Of a stretch of DNA of 27,559 bases, positions 7,008 to 15,861 are shown in pieces; the stretch's first letter is position 1, and every line of letters begins with the position of its first letter. This DNA is from DASPUI01 sp035622995 (GTDB lineage Bacteria > Verrucomicrobiota > Verrucomicrobiia > Chthoniobacterales > UBA10450): the NCBI GenBank assembly GCA_035622995.1, contig DASPUI010000034.1, positions 1 through 27,559 of the forward strand. Direction: 5' to 3'. A model generated the notes under the pieces. It saw nothing but the letters and a program-made list of their open reading frames with translations. It was not told the origin of the DNA and did not search any database. A program made the translations under genes and the position numbers.

Positions 7008-8881
7008 GCGACGCAGAAGCCGAGAAGATCAAACCTTCGTTCCTGGAAACCGTGCGATCCACCTGGGGGCCGTACCGGAGACTCTACGGTTACGTCAAAC
7101 CGTATCGCTGGCGCTTTGTTCTCGGTCTCGCCTTCGGCATGGTTTTTGGCGCAACGACTTCCGTCATTCCGTTAATTGTCGCACAGGTTTCGAATTTCAT
7201 TTTTCACGGAGCCGGATTTACCGCGCGCGCGCTCCTGACCCATCGGGAAATGCTTGCGATCGGACCGAAGATCAACGCGATTGCGTTCAATTGTCTGGCG
7301 ATTCCGGCGGTAATGATCGCGCGCGGCCTTTTTGATTACGGCAATGCCTACTACATGAATTGGGTCAGCAACAAAGTTGTGACGGACATTCGCAATCAGC
7401 TTTTCAGCAAAATGGTGCGGCATTCCATGGATTTTTTCAATCGCATGCGCGCCGGGTTCCTGATGTCGCGAATCGGAAATGACACTCGGAATATGCAGCT
7501 CGCGTTGACGACCGTCAGCAGCGACGTTTTCAAACAGCCGATCACGATCATCGGCGGCGTGACGGTGCTCCTGCTGATGGATTGGCGATTCACCGCCGTC
7601 GTGTTGGTTCTGTTTCCGATCTGCCTGTTGCCAATTCAAATTTACGGGAAACGTGCGCGCACTGCGGTAAAAAACGAACAAAAGGCAATGGGCGGCATGT
7701 CGGTCACGATGCAGGAAACGTTCAGCGGCATTCGGGTGATCAAATCGTTCGCGCGGGAGCCGTATCAGGAGAAATTGTTTCAGCGTGCGAGCCAGCAGCA
7801 GTTCGCCAACTCCATGCGCATGGTCAAATCAACCGAGGCGACCGGCCCGCTGGTCGAAATCATCGCTTCGCTTGGAGTCGCCCTGGCGCTGATCTATGTC
7901 TACTTCGCGGGGCTGAGCGCGGCCAAGTTTCTCGGTCTTATTCTCGGTTTCTTCATTCTTTACGAGCCGGTCAAGAAGCTGAGCAAAATCCATTTAATGA
8001 TGCAGCGCTTTGTCGCAGCAACCGGCGAAATTTTCTCGATCCTCGATTCGGTCCCGACCGTTCGGGACTCGTTAGGTGCGACCGAACTCGTGTCGGCGGA
8101 GGGACGGATCGAATTTGAAAACGTAACCTTTCGCTATGCCAACACGGTTGATGATGCGGTCCGCGATTTGAATCTGCGGATCGAGCCGGGCAAAACCTAT
8201 GCCCTAGTTGGCGCGAGCGGCGCCGGCAAGAGCACGATCTTGTCCCTCATTTTGCGCCTCTACGATCCGACCTCCGGCACAGTCAGGATCGATAGTCGCG
8301 ATCTCCGGACGCTCACCCAGGAATCGCTCCGGAAACAAATTGGCCTGGTCACGCAGGAGACATTTCTGTTTCACGACACCATTTTGAAAAACATCCAGTT
8401 CGGGCGACTTGACGCAACGACAGATGAAATCTACGCAGCCGCTCGAACCGCTTATGCCCACGAGTTCATCGTCGCGCAGCCAAACGGCTATGAGACAGTA
8501 ATCGGCGACAAAGGTTGTCTCCTTTCCGGCGGTCAACAGCAGCGGCTCGCGATCGCGCGTGCGCTTTTGAAAAATGCGCCGATTCTTCTGCTCGACGAAG
8601 CGACCTCGTCCCTCGATTCCGAATCGGAGAAGCAAATTCAAATGGCGCTGGAAAAGCTTTCGGCCGGCCGCACGGTCATTGCGATTGCGCACCGGCTCTC
8701 GACCATTTTGTCGGCCGATCAAATTGTGGTGATGGATCGCGGCCGAATAATGGAAATCGGCACCCATTCAGAGTTGCTCGATAAATCCAGTCACTACCGG
8801 CGGCTGTACGATCTGCAATTTAATCAAATGCAAGCTGAACCAATGGGAGAGCCGGGCGTTCTGGTCGGAGAAATGGTTTAG
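7004..8881 (+). CDS. ABC exporter with fused TMD-NBD, MsbA-like lipid flippase
   Basis: 625 residues, a half-transporter that would work as a homodimer in the inner membrane. Six hydrophobic helices span about residues 30-320. The nucleotide-binding domain carries Walker A GASGAGKST (about 402-410), Q-loop VTQETFL, signature LSGGQQQRLAIA (about 506-517), Walker B ILLLDEATSSLD (about 527-538) and the switch histidine in IAHRLST. The family includes MsbA (lipid A-core flippase) and multidrug exporters. Placement at the end of an operon with two LPS-type glycosyltransferases favours lipid A-core export. The extended C terminus after the NBD (about 25 residues) is non-conserved. Confidence 0.92.
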   Translation: MSDAEAEKIKPSFLETVRSTWGPYRRLYGYVKPYRWRFVLGLAFGMVFGATTSVIPLIVAQVSNFIFHGAGFTARALLTHREMLAIGPKINAIAFNCLAIPAVMIARGLFDYGNAYYMNWVSNKVVTDIRNQLFSKMVRHSMDFFNRMRAGFLMSRIGNDTRNMQLALTTVSSDVFKQPITIIGGVTVLLLMDWRFTAVVLVLFPICLLPIQIYGKRARTAVKNEQKAMGGMSVTMQETFSGIRVIKSFAREPYQEKLFQRASQQQFANSMRMVKSTEATGPLVEIIASLGVALALIYVYFAGLSAAKFLGLILGFFILYEPVKKLSKIHLMMQRFVAATGEIFSILDSVPTVRDSLGATELVSAEGRIEFENVTFRYANTVDDAVRDLNLRIEPGKTYALVGASGAGKSTILSLILRLYDPTSGTVRIDSRDLRTLTQESLRKQIGLVTQETFLFHDTILKNIQFGRLDATTDEIYAAARTAYAHEFIVAQPNGYETVIGDKGCLLSGGQQQRLAIARALLKNAPILLLDEATSSLDSESEKQIQMALEKLSAGRTVIAIAHRLSTILSADQIVVMDRGRIMEIGTHSELLDKSSHYRRLYDLQFNQMQAEPMGEPGVLVGEMV

Positions 8882-8931
8882 CCCTGACGCCAGCAGATCG
8901 ACATCTTCGATTTTCAGACTTAATTTTCACC

Positions 8932-9669
8932 ATGCCGATCAATATTGATTTGCACACCCACACCTTCTTCTCCGGCGATGGTGTCTCCAGCCCGGAGGAT
9001 TTGATTACGGCTGCCAGCGCAAAAGGCTTGCAAAGCATCGCGATCACCGATCACAACACGTGCGACGCGGTGACCTATTTGCTCAAGAAAGGCTTGATGC
9101 GAAGCGATGGGTTGCCAGTCGATAATTTTCTTGTTGTGCCCGGCGTCGAAGTGACGACCGCCGACGGCCACCTGCTCTGTATTGGCACCACCCTGCCGGA
9201 ACCGTTGAAGTTGAAAGGCCGTCCGGCCCGTGAAGTTTGCGATGTCATTCATCAAAACGGCGGACTCGCGATTCCGCCGCATCCTTACGATCTTTTTCGC
9301 GCGGGAATTCGTTTCTCCGTTTTGGAAACGTTGCCGATCGACGCCATCGAAGTTTTTAACGCTGCGACTACGCTGCGTCGTTACAACAGATACGCGTTCA
9401 AGTACGCACAAGAACGCGGCCTGCCGATGACGGCGGCAAGCGACGCCCATCATGCGGCGGCGGTTGGCACCGCCTACACTATCCTGAATACCGATGATTT
9501 TTCGGTAATGGGCGTTCTCGCGCAGATCCTGAAGAGCAACGAGCTGAACCAAAGATACCTCACTCCACGCGACAGCATGCGCAAAACCTGGAATAATTGG
9601 CTCCGATTACGTCGCCGAAAAAAGATTCCCGAACTCGCCGCAAAAGATCGCGGCCACAACGGCGGCTGA
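8932..9669 (+). CDS. PHP-domain metal-dependent phosphoesterase
   Basis: 245 residues. PHP-fold metal ligands are all visible: DLHTHT at 6-11 (H8, H10), the following SGDG (14-17), ITDHN (about 41-45), a central Glu in VPGVEV, the PPHPYD histidine, and the C-terminal SDAHH. This arrangement is shared with TrpH/YciV-type nucleotide phosphatases and the PHP domain of DNA polymerase III; the free-standing size points to a small-molecule phosphatase. The Arg/Lys-rich tail (about 225-245) may contact nucleic acid or be disordered. It starts 50 bases after the ABC exporter and could be read from the same transcript, but no functional link to LPS is evident. Confidence 0.9.
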   Translation: MPINIDLHTHTFFSGDGVSSPEDLITAASAKGLQSIAITDHNTCDAVTYLLKKGLMRSDGLPVDNFLVVPGVEVTTADGHLLCIGTTLPEPLKLKGRPAREVCDVIHQNGGLAIPPHPYDLFRAGIRFSVLETLPIDAIEVFNAATTLRRYNRYAFKYAQERGLPMTAASDAHHAAAVGTAYTILNTDDFSVMGVLAQILKSNELNQRYLTPRDSMRKTWNNWLRLRRRKKIPELAAKDRGHNGG

Positions 9670-9672
9670 TTT

Positions 9673-9700
9673 TGTCATCTCGAGCGAAGTCGATAGATCC
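9673..9700. repeat. REP-like near-palindrome between PHP and DUF1330 genes
   Basis: ATCTCGA, a six-base spacer GCGAAG, then TCGATAGAT (9677-9698) forms an imperfect hairpin preceded by TGTC and followed by CC. Sequences of this kind (TCATCTCGAGCGAAGTCG...) are familiar dispersed intergenic repeats in many bacterial genomes. Only one copy falls in this window. The surrounding 9670-9777 gap holds nothing else that I recognise. Confidence 0.5.
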
Positions 9701-9777
9701 TTCTTTGTTTTCGATTCTTTTTTCCTGGTATCTTTCTGAGTCAATCCTGAGATAATCCCATAACATCCTGTTTAGAA

Positions 9778-10065
9778 ATGCCCGCATACGTAATTGTCGA
9801 AATCGAAGTCACCGATCCGGTTGGATACGAGGAATACAAAAAACAAGCCGCCGCGACCGTCCACAAATATGGTGGCAAATACATCGTTCGTGGCGGCAAA
9901 ACAGAGGTGCTCGAGGGGAATTGGAAACCAAAACGGATAGTGATTCTGGAATTCGAATCGAGCGCGCGCGCAAAAGAATGGCTCAATTGCGAAGAATATC
10001 GCGAGCCGCGAAAGCTGCGACAATGCACTTCCAAAACCAACATGCTGGTAATCGAAGGCGTTTAA
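9778..10065 (+). CDS. DUF1330 family protein
   Basis: 95 residues, the normal length of the DUF1330 group, a dimeric alpha/beta-barrel (ABM-type) fold. The diagnostic features are the opening MPAYVIVEIEVTDP, the YEEYKKQA helix, GGKYIVRGGKTEVLEG, and RIVILEFESSARAKEWLNCEEY. No catalytic function is established for the family. The TAA stop shares the palindrome TTAA (10062-10065) with the stop of the convergent gene. The two transcripts therefore end on top of each other with no terminator hairpin in between. Confidence 0.9.
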   Translation: MPAYVIVEIEVTDPVGYEEYKKQAAATVHKYGGKYIVRGGKTEVLEGNWKPKRIVILEFESSARAKEWLNCEEYREPRKLRQCTSKTNMLVIEGV

Positions 10066-12221
10066 CGGCCCAAAAGTAACCCTGAAAGCGCTTGCGGATT
10101 GGTTACTGGCGCCTTGCACACAAAATTCTCGCAAACATACGCTGCCGGCTTGCCGTCAACCATCGACATGGCGCGAATGGCTTCGTTCGTTTCGCCAAAA
10201 TATTTCTGAGCTTCACCGCCGTCGGCAAGGACCAGGATTTTATTCGGCACGAAATGGCGATGCACCTCGCTGAGAAGCGCCCTTGTTTGCGAATCTCCGA
10301 TTTTTCCGGCGATAACGATCTGGCGCGGTTTAGCTAACGAGTAATCCAGCGCGACCAGCATTTGGGGCATGGCGCTGGCGAAATGCGAGAGCGCCGGCGC
10401 AAACGCATCAATCGTCTTCCGCCCGCGATCGTCAAACTGCTTGTCACCGCGAAACTGTGCAAGCCGCAGAAGATTGAGCCCGGCAATTGAGCTGGCCGCG
10501 GGTTCCGCGCTGTCATTGTCGTCTTTCATTCGCAGGACAACGTTCCGGTCTCTTCCGGTGGTGCTGAAGTATCCACCGCCTTTTTCATCGAAAAACAATC
10601 GATCCTGCGTTTCCTGCAAATCGACCGCGAATTTCAGCCACTCGATGTCGAACGAAGCCTCGTAGAGATCGAGAAGCCCCTGAATGACGAACGCATAATC
10701 GTCGGCGAAACCTTCGACGGTGCCGCGCCCATTACGATAACTGCGATAAAGAAGTTTGCTTTTCTCATCGTACAAGTTTGCCCGAATAAATTGGGCCGCG
10801 CGGGTCGCGTTCTCGAGAGATCGCGGCTCATCCAACACCTGCGCCCCACGCGCATATGCCGAAATCATCAATCCATTCCAGGCCGAGATAATCTTGTCAT
10901 CAAGATGCGGACGCGGTCGCTGGTTGCGCAGGGACAATAATTTTGCGCGGCTCCGCGCGAGCGATTGACGGATCTCTTCCTCGCTTTTTTTGAAACGCTG
11001 CGCTGTTTCCGTAATCGTGTGGCGCTCGATCAAGATATTTTTGCCCCGAAATTCGTCCTGCGGATCGCTCCCTTCCGGCGCGTTGCCATGTGGTTGAACA
11101 CCGTAATGAAATTTGAAGAGCTCGGCGTCCGGTCCGAGCGAATCGTCGATCTGTTTCTCAGTCCAAACATAAAATGCGCCTTCACCATGTTCTGCTTTCC
11201 CCTGCTCCAGTAAACTGTCGGCATCTTCGGCTGAAAAAAATCCACCTCCCTTCGAAGTCAGATCACGCGCGACATAATCGATAATATCACGCGCGGTTTC
11301 GGCATATTGTCGATCTTGAGTGATTTGAAATGCTTCGAGGCAAGCAATAGCCAGTTGCGCCTGATCGTAGAGCATCTTTTCGAAATGCGGCACGTGCCAG
11401 TAACGGTCGACCGAGTAGCGATGAAAGCCCCCGCCGAGATGATCGTGCATTCCGCCTGCGGCCATTTTACGAAGTGTGAGCAAATCCATTTCGAGCGCGT
11501 GTTTGCCGTTTTCGCTTTTCGGATCGCGCGCATAAAATCGCGTCAGAAGATTCAGCGCAACCGGTCGCGGAAATTTCGGCGCATTGCCGAATCCGCCTTC
11601 CTTTTCGTCGAAGGTTTGCGTGAATTGCTCGTAAGCCGTCTGGAAAATGTTTACATCGACCTTGCCTGCGGTCGCCGCCTGCGATGCTTGCGATTCGCGG
11701 AGCGCATCTAAAATTCTGGATCCCTGTTCGGCAATTTTGCCGTGATCCTGCCTCCAGGCGGCTGCGATCTTTTCCAAGACTTTCTTGAAAGCCGGCTGAC
11801 CATATCGATCCTGGGGCGGGAAATAGGTTCCGCCAACGAATGGCTTCAGGTCGGGCGTGAGCCACACGCTCATCGGCCAGCCGCCCCCGCCGGTGGTTGC
11901 CTGCACGAACGTCATGTAAACACGATCGACATCCGGCCGCTCTTCGCGATCGACTTTGATGTTCACGAACTCGCGATTCATGATCGCGGCGGTCGATTCG
12001 TCCTCGAATGATTCGTGCGCCATCACGTGGCACCAATGACAGGTCGAGTAACCGATCGAGAGAAAAATCGGTTTGTTCTCGCGCCGTGCTTTGGCGAATG
12101 CTTCCTCGCCCCACGGATACCAATCAACCGGATTATGCGCATGCTGGAGAAGATAGGGCGATTTCTCCTGTGCAAGATGATTGGTGTGCATCGGGTTAAG
12201 CGGTTGAATTTCAGCGGCCAT
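10062..12221 (-). CDS. Thioredoxin-domain protein of the YyaL/SPATA20 (DUF255) family
   Basis: About 719 residues, typical for this family of unknown cellular role. The N-terminal thioredoxin-like domain starts with LAQEKSPYLLQHAHNPVDWY and carries a CHWC motif (C61, C64) in GYSTCHWCHVM. VDREERPDVDR and GGWPMSVWLTPD follow. The remaining about 500 residues form the (alpha/alpha) toroid of the glycosidase or epimerase type, with GGMHDHLGGGFHRYSVD and WHVPHFEKMLYDQAQL. No signal peptide is seen. Several starts are possible (GTG 12236, ATG 12221, ATG 12191); the last would put the family's conserved opening closest to the N terminus. No ribosome site decides the question. Confidence 0.93.
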   Translation of the reverse strand: MAAEIQPLNPMHTNHLAQEKSPYLLQHAHNPVDWYPWGEEAFAKARRENKPIFLSIGYSTCHWCHVMAHESFEDESTAAIMNREFVNIKVDREERPDVDRVYMTFVQATTGGGGWPMSVWLTPDLKPFVGGTYFPPQDRYGQPAFKKVLEKIAAAWRQDHGKIAEQGSRILDALRESQASQAATAGKVDVNIFQTAYEQFTQTFDEKEGGFGNAPKFPRPVALNLLTRFYARDPKSENGKHALEMDLLTLRKMAAGGMHDHLGGGFHRYSVDRYWHVPHFEKMLYDQAQLAIACLEAFQITQDRQYAETARDIIDYVARDLTSKGGGFFSAEDADSLLEQGKAEHGEGAFYVWTEKQIDDSLGPDAELFKFHYGVQPHGNAPEGSDPQDEFRGKNILIERHTITETAQRFKKSEEEIRQSLARSRAKLLSLRNQRPRPHLDDKIISAWNGLMISAYARGAQVLDEPRSLENATRAAQFIRANLYDEKSKLLYRSYRNGRGTVEGFADDYAFVIQGLLDLYEASFDIEWLKFAVDLQETQDRLFFDEKGGGYFSTTGRDRNVVLRMKDDNDSAEPAASSIAGLNLLRLAQFRGDKQFDDRGRKTIDAFAPALSHFASAMPQMLVALDYSLAKPRQIVIAGKIGDSQTRALLSEVHRHFVPNKILVLADGGEAQKYFGETNEAIRAMSMVDGKPAAYVCENFVCKAPVTNPQALSGLLLGR

Positions 12222-12322
12222 GATAATTGGCGTCACTCGCCATGTTAATGCTGGAACGCAAAAGCGAAAATATTTGTAGCGCTTGTATCAAGCCGGGAGT
12301 CCGATAAACAGGCGCTTGGCGA

Positions 12323-13060
12323 ATGGACGCGACTCATCTTGCTTTACTCTTCCTGGCGATCGGAGTAATCGCCTTTCTATACTCATCGGTCGGTCATGCC
12401 GGGGCGTCGGGCTATATCGCGACGATGACATTGTTCGGGCTGGCGCCACTAATTATTCGCCCGACTGCGCTGGTGCTCAATATTCTGGTCGCGATCATCG
12501 GATCGTTTCAGTTTTGGCGAGCTGGCCATTTTTCATGGAAATTGTTCTGGCCGTTCGCGCTTCTTTCCATTCCGGCCGCCTATCTCGGCGGCTATGTGCA
12601 ACCGTCGGCCTCGGTCCTGCGGATCTTAATTGGAGTGGTCCTGCTCTTCTCCGCGGCGCGTCTGATCTTTCGCAAAAGCGATCCACCGACCGTCAAAACG
12701 CCTTCAAAACCGCTGGCAATTAGTATTGGCGGCGGGCTTGGACTTCTTTCGGGATTGACCGGTACCGGCGGCGGAATTTTTCTAACGCCGTTGTTGCTGT
12801 TCTGTCGATGGGCCTACATTCGGCAGGCCGCGGCGGTATCAGCGCTGTTTATTCTGGTTAATTCGGTTGCCGGATTGGTCGGCTATTTTTCAGCGAAACA
12901 TTCGATTCCGTCGTTAGGCTTAGTTCTGGCGGGGGCTGCCATTATCGGCGGCACCATCGGTTCCCGTTTGGGAAGCCGGCATTTTCCGACGCGAACAATA
13001 TCGATCCTCCTGGCAATTGTGCTCACAATTGCCGGCGCAAAACTAATTTTTACAAGGTGA
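12323..13060 (+). CDS. TauE/SafE-type (TSUP) membrane permease
   Basis: 245 residues with about eight hydrophobic helices, the usual size for the sulfite exporter/TSUP family. The two family repeats are visible: FLYSSVGHAGASGYIA near residue 20-35 and the equivalent GLLSGLTGTGGGIFLTPLLL near 143-162. TSUP proteins move sulfite, sulfoacetate, taurine-derived or other organic anions, and the substrate here is unknown. The gene is monocistronic. Its last 18 bases overlap the 3' end of the convergent DUF309 gene. Confidence 0.9.
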   Translation: MDATHLALLFLAIGVIAFLYSSVGHAGASGYIATMTLFGLAPLIIRPTALVLNILVAIIGSFQFWRAGHFSWKLFWPFALLSIPAAYLGGYVQPSASVLRILIGVVLLFSAARLIFRKSDPPTVKTPSKPLAISIGGGLGLLSGLTGTGGGIFLTPLLLFCRWAYIRQAAAVSALFILVNSVAGLVGYFSAKHSIPSLGLVLAGAAIIGGTIGSRLGSRHFPTRTISILLAIVLTIAGAKLIFTR

Positions 13061-13522
13061 TAATCGAAGCCGCGGAGCCGTTTTCGGCGACCACGGATTT
13101 AATTTGAAATCCGATTTGGTGATTTTCTCCCGTTCGCTTCGCAGCAACTGAAGAAGGCCGGCCACATCGAGCGCGTGATGTTTCGGGGCAAAACCCGCCA
13201 GGTTCTTCTCCGCCAATGCAAACAGACGGACTGCCGGCCGCAGGCGTCGGCCATGTTTTGTGTGAGTCGGATGTTCGAAATTTTTCCGGAGATGAACGAA
13301 CGCACCAGCCGCCTGGATCAAGCCCTTGAAAAAATCGTCGTCCGTGGTGTTGGTATTAAGCCAGAGCTGCTCCAGAACGTCGTGCGCTTCGTAATAGTCT
13401 TGCTCGTTCCAGCAGCGAAAATAGGCGCGATAGAAGGGGTGGTCTTTGATTTCGCCCGCAAAATTGGCCTCGTCGCCTTGCAACCCGCGGACGAATTGCG
13501 AAATCCGCTCGCCTTTATTCAT
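13043..13522 (-). CDS. DUF309 family protein
   Basis: 159 residues. The DUF309 core is clear: FYRAYFRCWNEQDYYEAHDV with the conserved E-A-H-(D/E) and W of VLEQLW, then FFKGLIQAAGAFVHLRK, then a C-terminal helical part with NLAGFAPKHHALDV. The family is small, helical and of unknown function. The 3' end overlaps that of the TSUP permease by 18 bases (convergent). On the 5' side it diverges from the CNNM pair across 98 bases that contain a perfect 14-base palindrome. Confidence 0.88.
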   Translation of the reverse strand: MNKGERISQFVRGLQGDEANFAGEIKDHPFYRAYFRCWNEQDYYEAHDVLEQLWLNTNTTDDDFFKGLIQAAGAFVHLRKNFEHPTHTKHGRRLRPAVRLFALAEKNLAGFAPKHHALDVAGLLQLLRSEREKITKSDFKLNPWSPKTAPRLRLSPCKN

Positions 13523-13591
13523 CTCGCGCGTAGCTTCAACTCAGCTCAGATCATGGGCAAACTTCGAGCCTTAATTTTTTTTGCGCGGGAG

Positions 13592-13605
13592 CGTTTTCGA
13601 AAACG
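13592..13605. promoter_or_regulatory. Perfect 14-base palindrome upstream of CNNM gene, possible operator
   Basis: CGTTTTCGAAAACG is fully self-complementary and lies 15 bases before the ATG at 13621, in the divergent gap between DUF309 and the first CNNM/CBS gene. Symmetry and position suggest a dimeric repressor site, but only one copy is seen and no regulator gene is adjacent. Confidence 0.35.
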
Positions 13606-13620
13606 GCGCAACTGCAGACA

Positions 13621-14904
13621 ATGACGGGGATCGAACTGGCAATTGTCCTGCTTGCAATCGCTGCGTTGATTTTCTGCTCGGCGCTTTTTTCCGGGTTGGA
13701 GGCGGCGCTGTTTTCACTGCGCTCCCATCAACTTCAGCGTCTCGAACAAAATTACCCTGCGCTCGGTGAATTCATTACATTTTTTCGTGAGCAACCACGC
13801 CGGGTCCTGAACGGTCTGCTCCTCGGTGACGGGTTGGTTAAAGTCCCGCTGGTCGTTCTTTGCCTGGTTTTACTTTGGAAGGGGCCGGTCGCGGCACGAA
13901 TCCCCCAGTGGTTGACCGCCGTCGTCATCTTCGCGCTGGTCGTTTTCCTGTGCGATTTGCTGCCGAAGATGTTCGCGCTCTCGGCCCCCTATCGCCTCTC
14001 GACAATCGGAGCATTTGTTTTACGCGCATCAGTTCCTTTGCTCGATCGGGTCGGACGCGCGCTGGAAAGAGCCAGTAGTGCCGTTCTCGACCTTCTCACG
14101 CCGCAACATCTGCGAACACGCGCGCGATTGAGCGACGAAGAACTGGAAACCCTCGTCGAGATTAGCGAGGAAGAGGGCACGCTGCACGAGAGCGAGGGCG
14201 AGATGATTCAGGCGATCATCAAAATGGGCGACAAGACCGCCAAGGATTGCATGACCCCGCGGGTGGACACGTTCGCGGTGCCGGACGATTGGCCTAACGA
14301 GCAAGTGATTGCGCAGTTAAAGGAACAACGTTATCGGCGCGTGCCGGTTTATGCTGATACGCCTGACAACATTCTCGGCACCATCGATGTCCAGCGTTTT
14401 CTTCTCGACCCGCCTGAACATTACACCGAAACGCTGCTGCTGCCATCGTTTGTCCCCGAAACGATGCGCGCGCTCGATTTGCTCAAACTTTTTCTGACCC
14501 ATCCGCAAAGTCTTGCCGTGGTGGTGGACGAGTTCGGCGGTACTGAAGGCATCATCACCATGTCCGACATTGTGGAAGAAATTCTCGGTAACGCCGCGCC
14601 GAGTGGTGACGTTGATCTGTACATCGAACCGCTGGAGCAGGGAAAATTTCTGGTTAGTGGCAACGCGCGACTTGACGATTTAAGCGAACATCTCGGCTTC
14701 GAGCTGGAGGCCAACGGAATCGACACCATTGGTGGCTTCGTTTTCAATCGTCTCGGCTATCTTCCGGCGACTGGAACCCGCATTGAATTGCCTCGACTCG
14801 CGGTCACAGTCCGTCGCACCAGTCGGAAGCGAATCCAGGAATTATTGCTCGAGAAAACCACTTGTACGGCACCGCCATTGGCCGGGAAGTCAGAAAAACA
14901 GTGA
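13621..14904 (+). CDS. CNNM (DUF21) - CBS pair - CorC/HlyC-domain membrane protein
   Basis: 427 residues in the full three-part architecture of the CorC/YfjD/hemolysin-C group, thought to move or sense Mg2+/Co2+ in the inner membrane. The DUF21/CNNM part (1-about 185) has three to four hydrophobic helices and the FSGLEAALFSL motif (22-32). Two CBS domains follow: DCMTPRVDTFAVP to GTIDVQRFLL, then SLAVVVDEFGGTEGIITMSDIVEEILG. A C-terminal CorC_HlyC domain (about 335-415) contains ARLDDLSEHLG and DTIGGFVFNRLGYLP. The stop overlaps the GTG start of a shorter paralogue, so the two are likely made together. Confidence 0.93.
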   Translation: MTGIELAIVLLAIAALIFCSALFSGLEAALFSLRSHQLQRLEQNYPALGEFITFFREQPRRVLNGLLLGDGLVKVPLVVLCLVLLWKGPVAARIPQWLTAVVIFALVVFLCDLLPKMFALSAPYRLSTIGAFVLRASVPLLDRVGRALERASSAVLDLLTPQHLRTRARLSDEELETLVEISEEEGTLHESEGEMIQAIIKMGDKTAKDCMTPRVDTFAVPDDWPNEQVIAQLKEQRYRRVPVYADTPDNILGTIDVQRFLLDPPEHYTETLLLPSFVPETMRALDLLKLFLTHPQSLAVVVDEFGGTEGIITMSDIVEEILGNAAPSGDVDLYIEPLEQGKFLVSGNARLDDLSEHLGFELEANGIDTIGGFVFNRLGYLPATGTRIELPRLAVTVRRTSRKRIQELLLEKTTCTAPPLAGKSEKQ

Positions 14905-15848
14905 AGGATATTGCAATCATTCTGGCCTGCTGGGCGATTTCATTTTTGTTCAATGGAATTGAAGCAGGCCTTTTTGCAATTGATCCCGTTCGGCTGCGGT
15001 ATCACGTCAAGCTCAAATCCCGCCCAGCCGTGCGATTGAGTTCGCTCCTAAAAAAACCGGTGCGGCTTCTCGTGACCGTTCTGCTGGTCACAAATTTTGC
15101 TGATATTCTTGCCCTTTTGCTTCTCACCCGACTGCTTGTTTCTAAATTCCACGCAGCTGGTTTTTTTCTTGCCGCGTTGGTTGCGCTGCCCATTTGGCTT
15201 TTTTTCCTGGTGATCGTACCAAAAGCGCTGTTCCGCCGCTTTCCGTTTCGCGCTCTCGCGGCGCTCGCCGGCCTGTTGCAGGGGGTCACAAGATTGTTAT
15301 CGCCGCTGCTGGCGCTCGGTGGGTGGATTGCGCAACGAATTCTTCCGCCGCGGGCGAAGGCCTATGGTCAGTTCTTCGCGGCGCGCGAGGAATTCAAGCA
15401 GGTCACTGCCCGAAGCGAACGCGAAGGTTCGCTCACCGCCACCGAGCGCGGCATGATTCACAATGTCGTTGATTTTCAAAATGTCACCGCCCGCGATGTA
15501 ATGACGCCCGCACCAAAGACGCCGACCCTCAAACCGGATTTGTCGGTTTCGGAAGTGCTTTCCATTGGTCGATCCGCCGGGACCGACCGTTTTCCGATTG
15601 TTAGTGCACACGGAGACGCAATCGGTTTGGTCAATATTCTGGACATTTTGCTCGACAAAGATGAGCCCCAATCGCTGACGCCGTACGTTCGGCGAATCGT
15701 GACGGTCGCAGAAAATGAGCCCGCCGATCGGGTCGTCAGGCGCCTGCGGGCAGCAAGACTCTCGCTCGCTGCTGTGGTTGACCTCAAACAAAAATTAGTC
15801 GGTTTCGTTTCGAGCGAGGATTTGATCGCGCGACTGGTGAGAGCGTGA
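14901..15848 (+). CDS. Second CNNM/CBS membrane protein, without CorC_HlyC domain
   Basis: 315 residues from GTG 14901, which overlaps the stop of the preceding gene as GTGA; an in-frame TTG at 14862 is less likely. It has the same plan as the upstream gene: CNNM helices with FLFNGIEAGLFAI, the pre-CBS helix EREGSLTATERGMIHNVVDF, CBS1 RDVMTPAPKTP to GLVNILDILL, and CBS2 ending SLAAVVDLKQKLVGFVSSEDL. It stops right after CBS2 and lacks the CorC_HlyC domain. The CBS2 loop lacks the DEFGGTEG of its neighbour. A heteromeric complex of the two paralogues is an attractive inference, as with other tandem CNNM pairs. Confidence 0.9.
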   Translation: MKDIAIILACWAISFLFNGIEAGLFAIDPVRLRYHVKLKSRPAVRLSSLLKKPVRLLVTVLLVTNFADILALLLLTRLLVSKFHAAGFFLAALVALPIWLFFLVIVPKALFRRFPFRALAALAGLLQGVTRLLSPLLALGGWIAQRILPPRAKAYGQFFAAREEFKQVTARSEREGSLTATERGMIHNVVDFQNVTARDVMTPAPKTPTLKPDLSVSEVLSIGRSAGTDRFPIVSAHGDAIGLVNILDILLDKDEPQSLTPYVRRIVTVAENEPADRVVRRLRAARLSLAAVVDLKQKLVGFVSSEDLIARLVRA

Positions 15849-15861
15849 TTGAAAGGACGGG

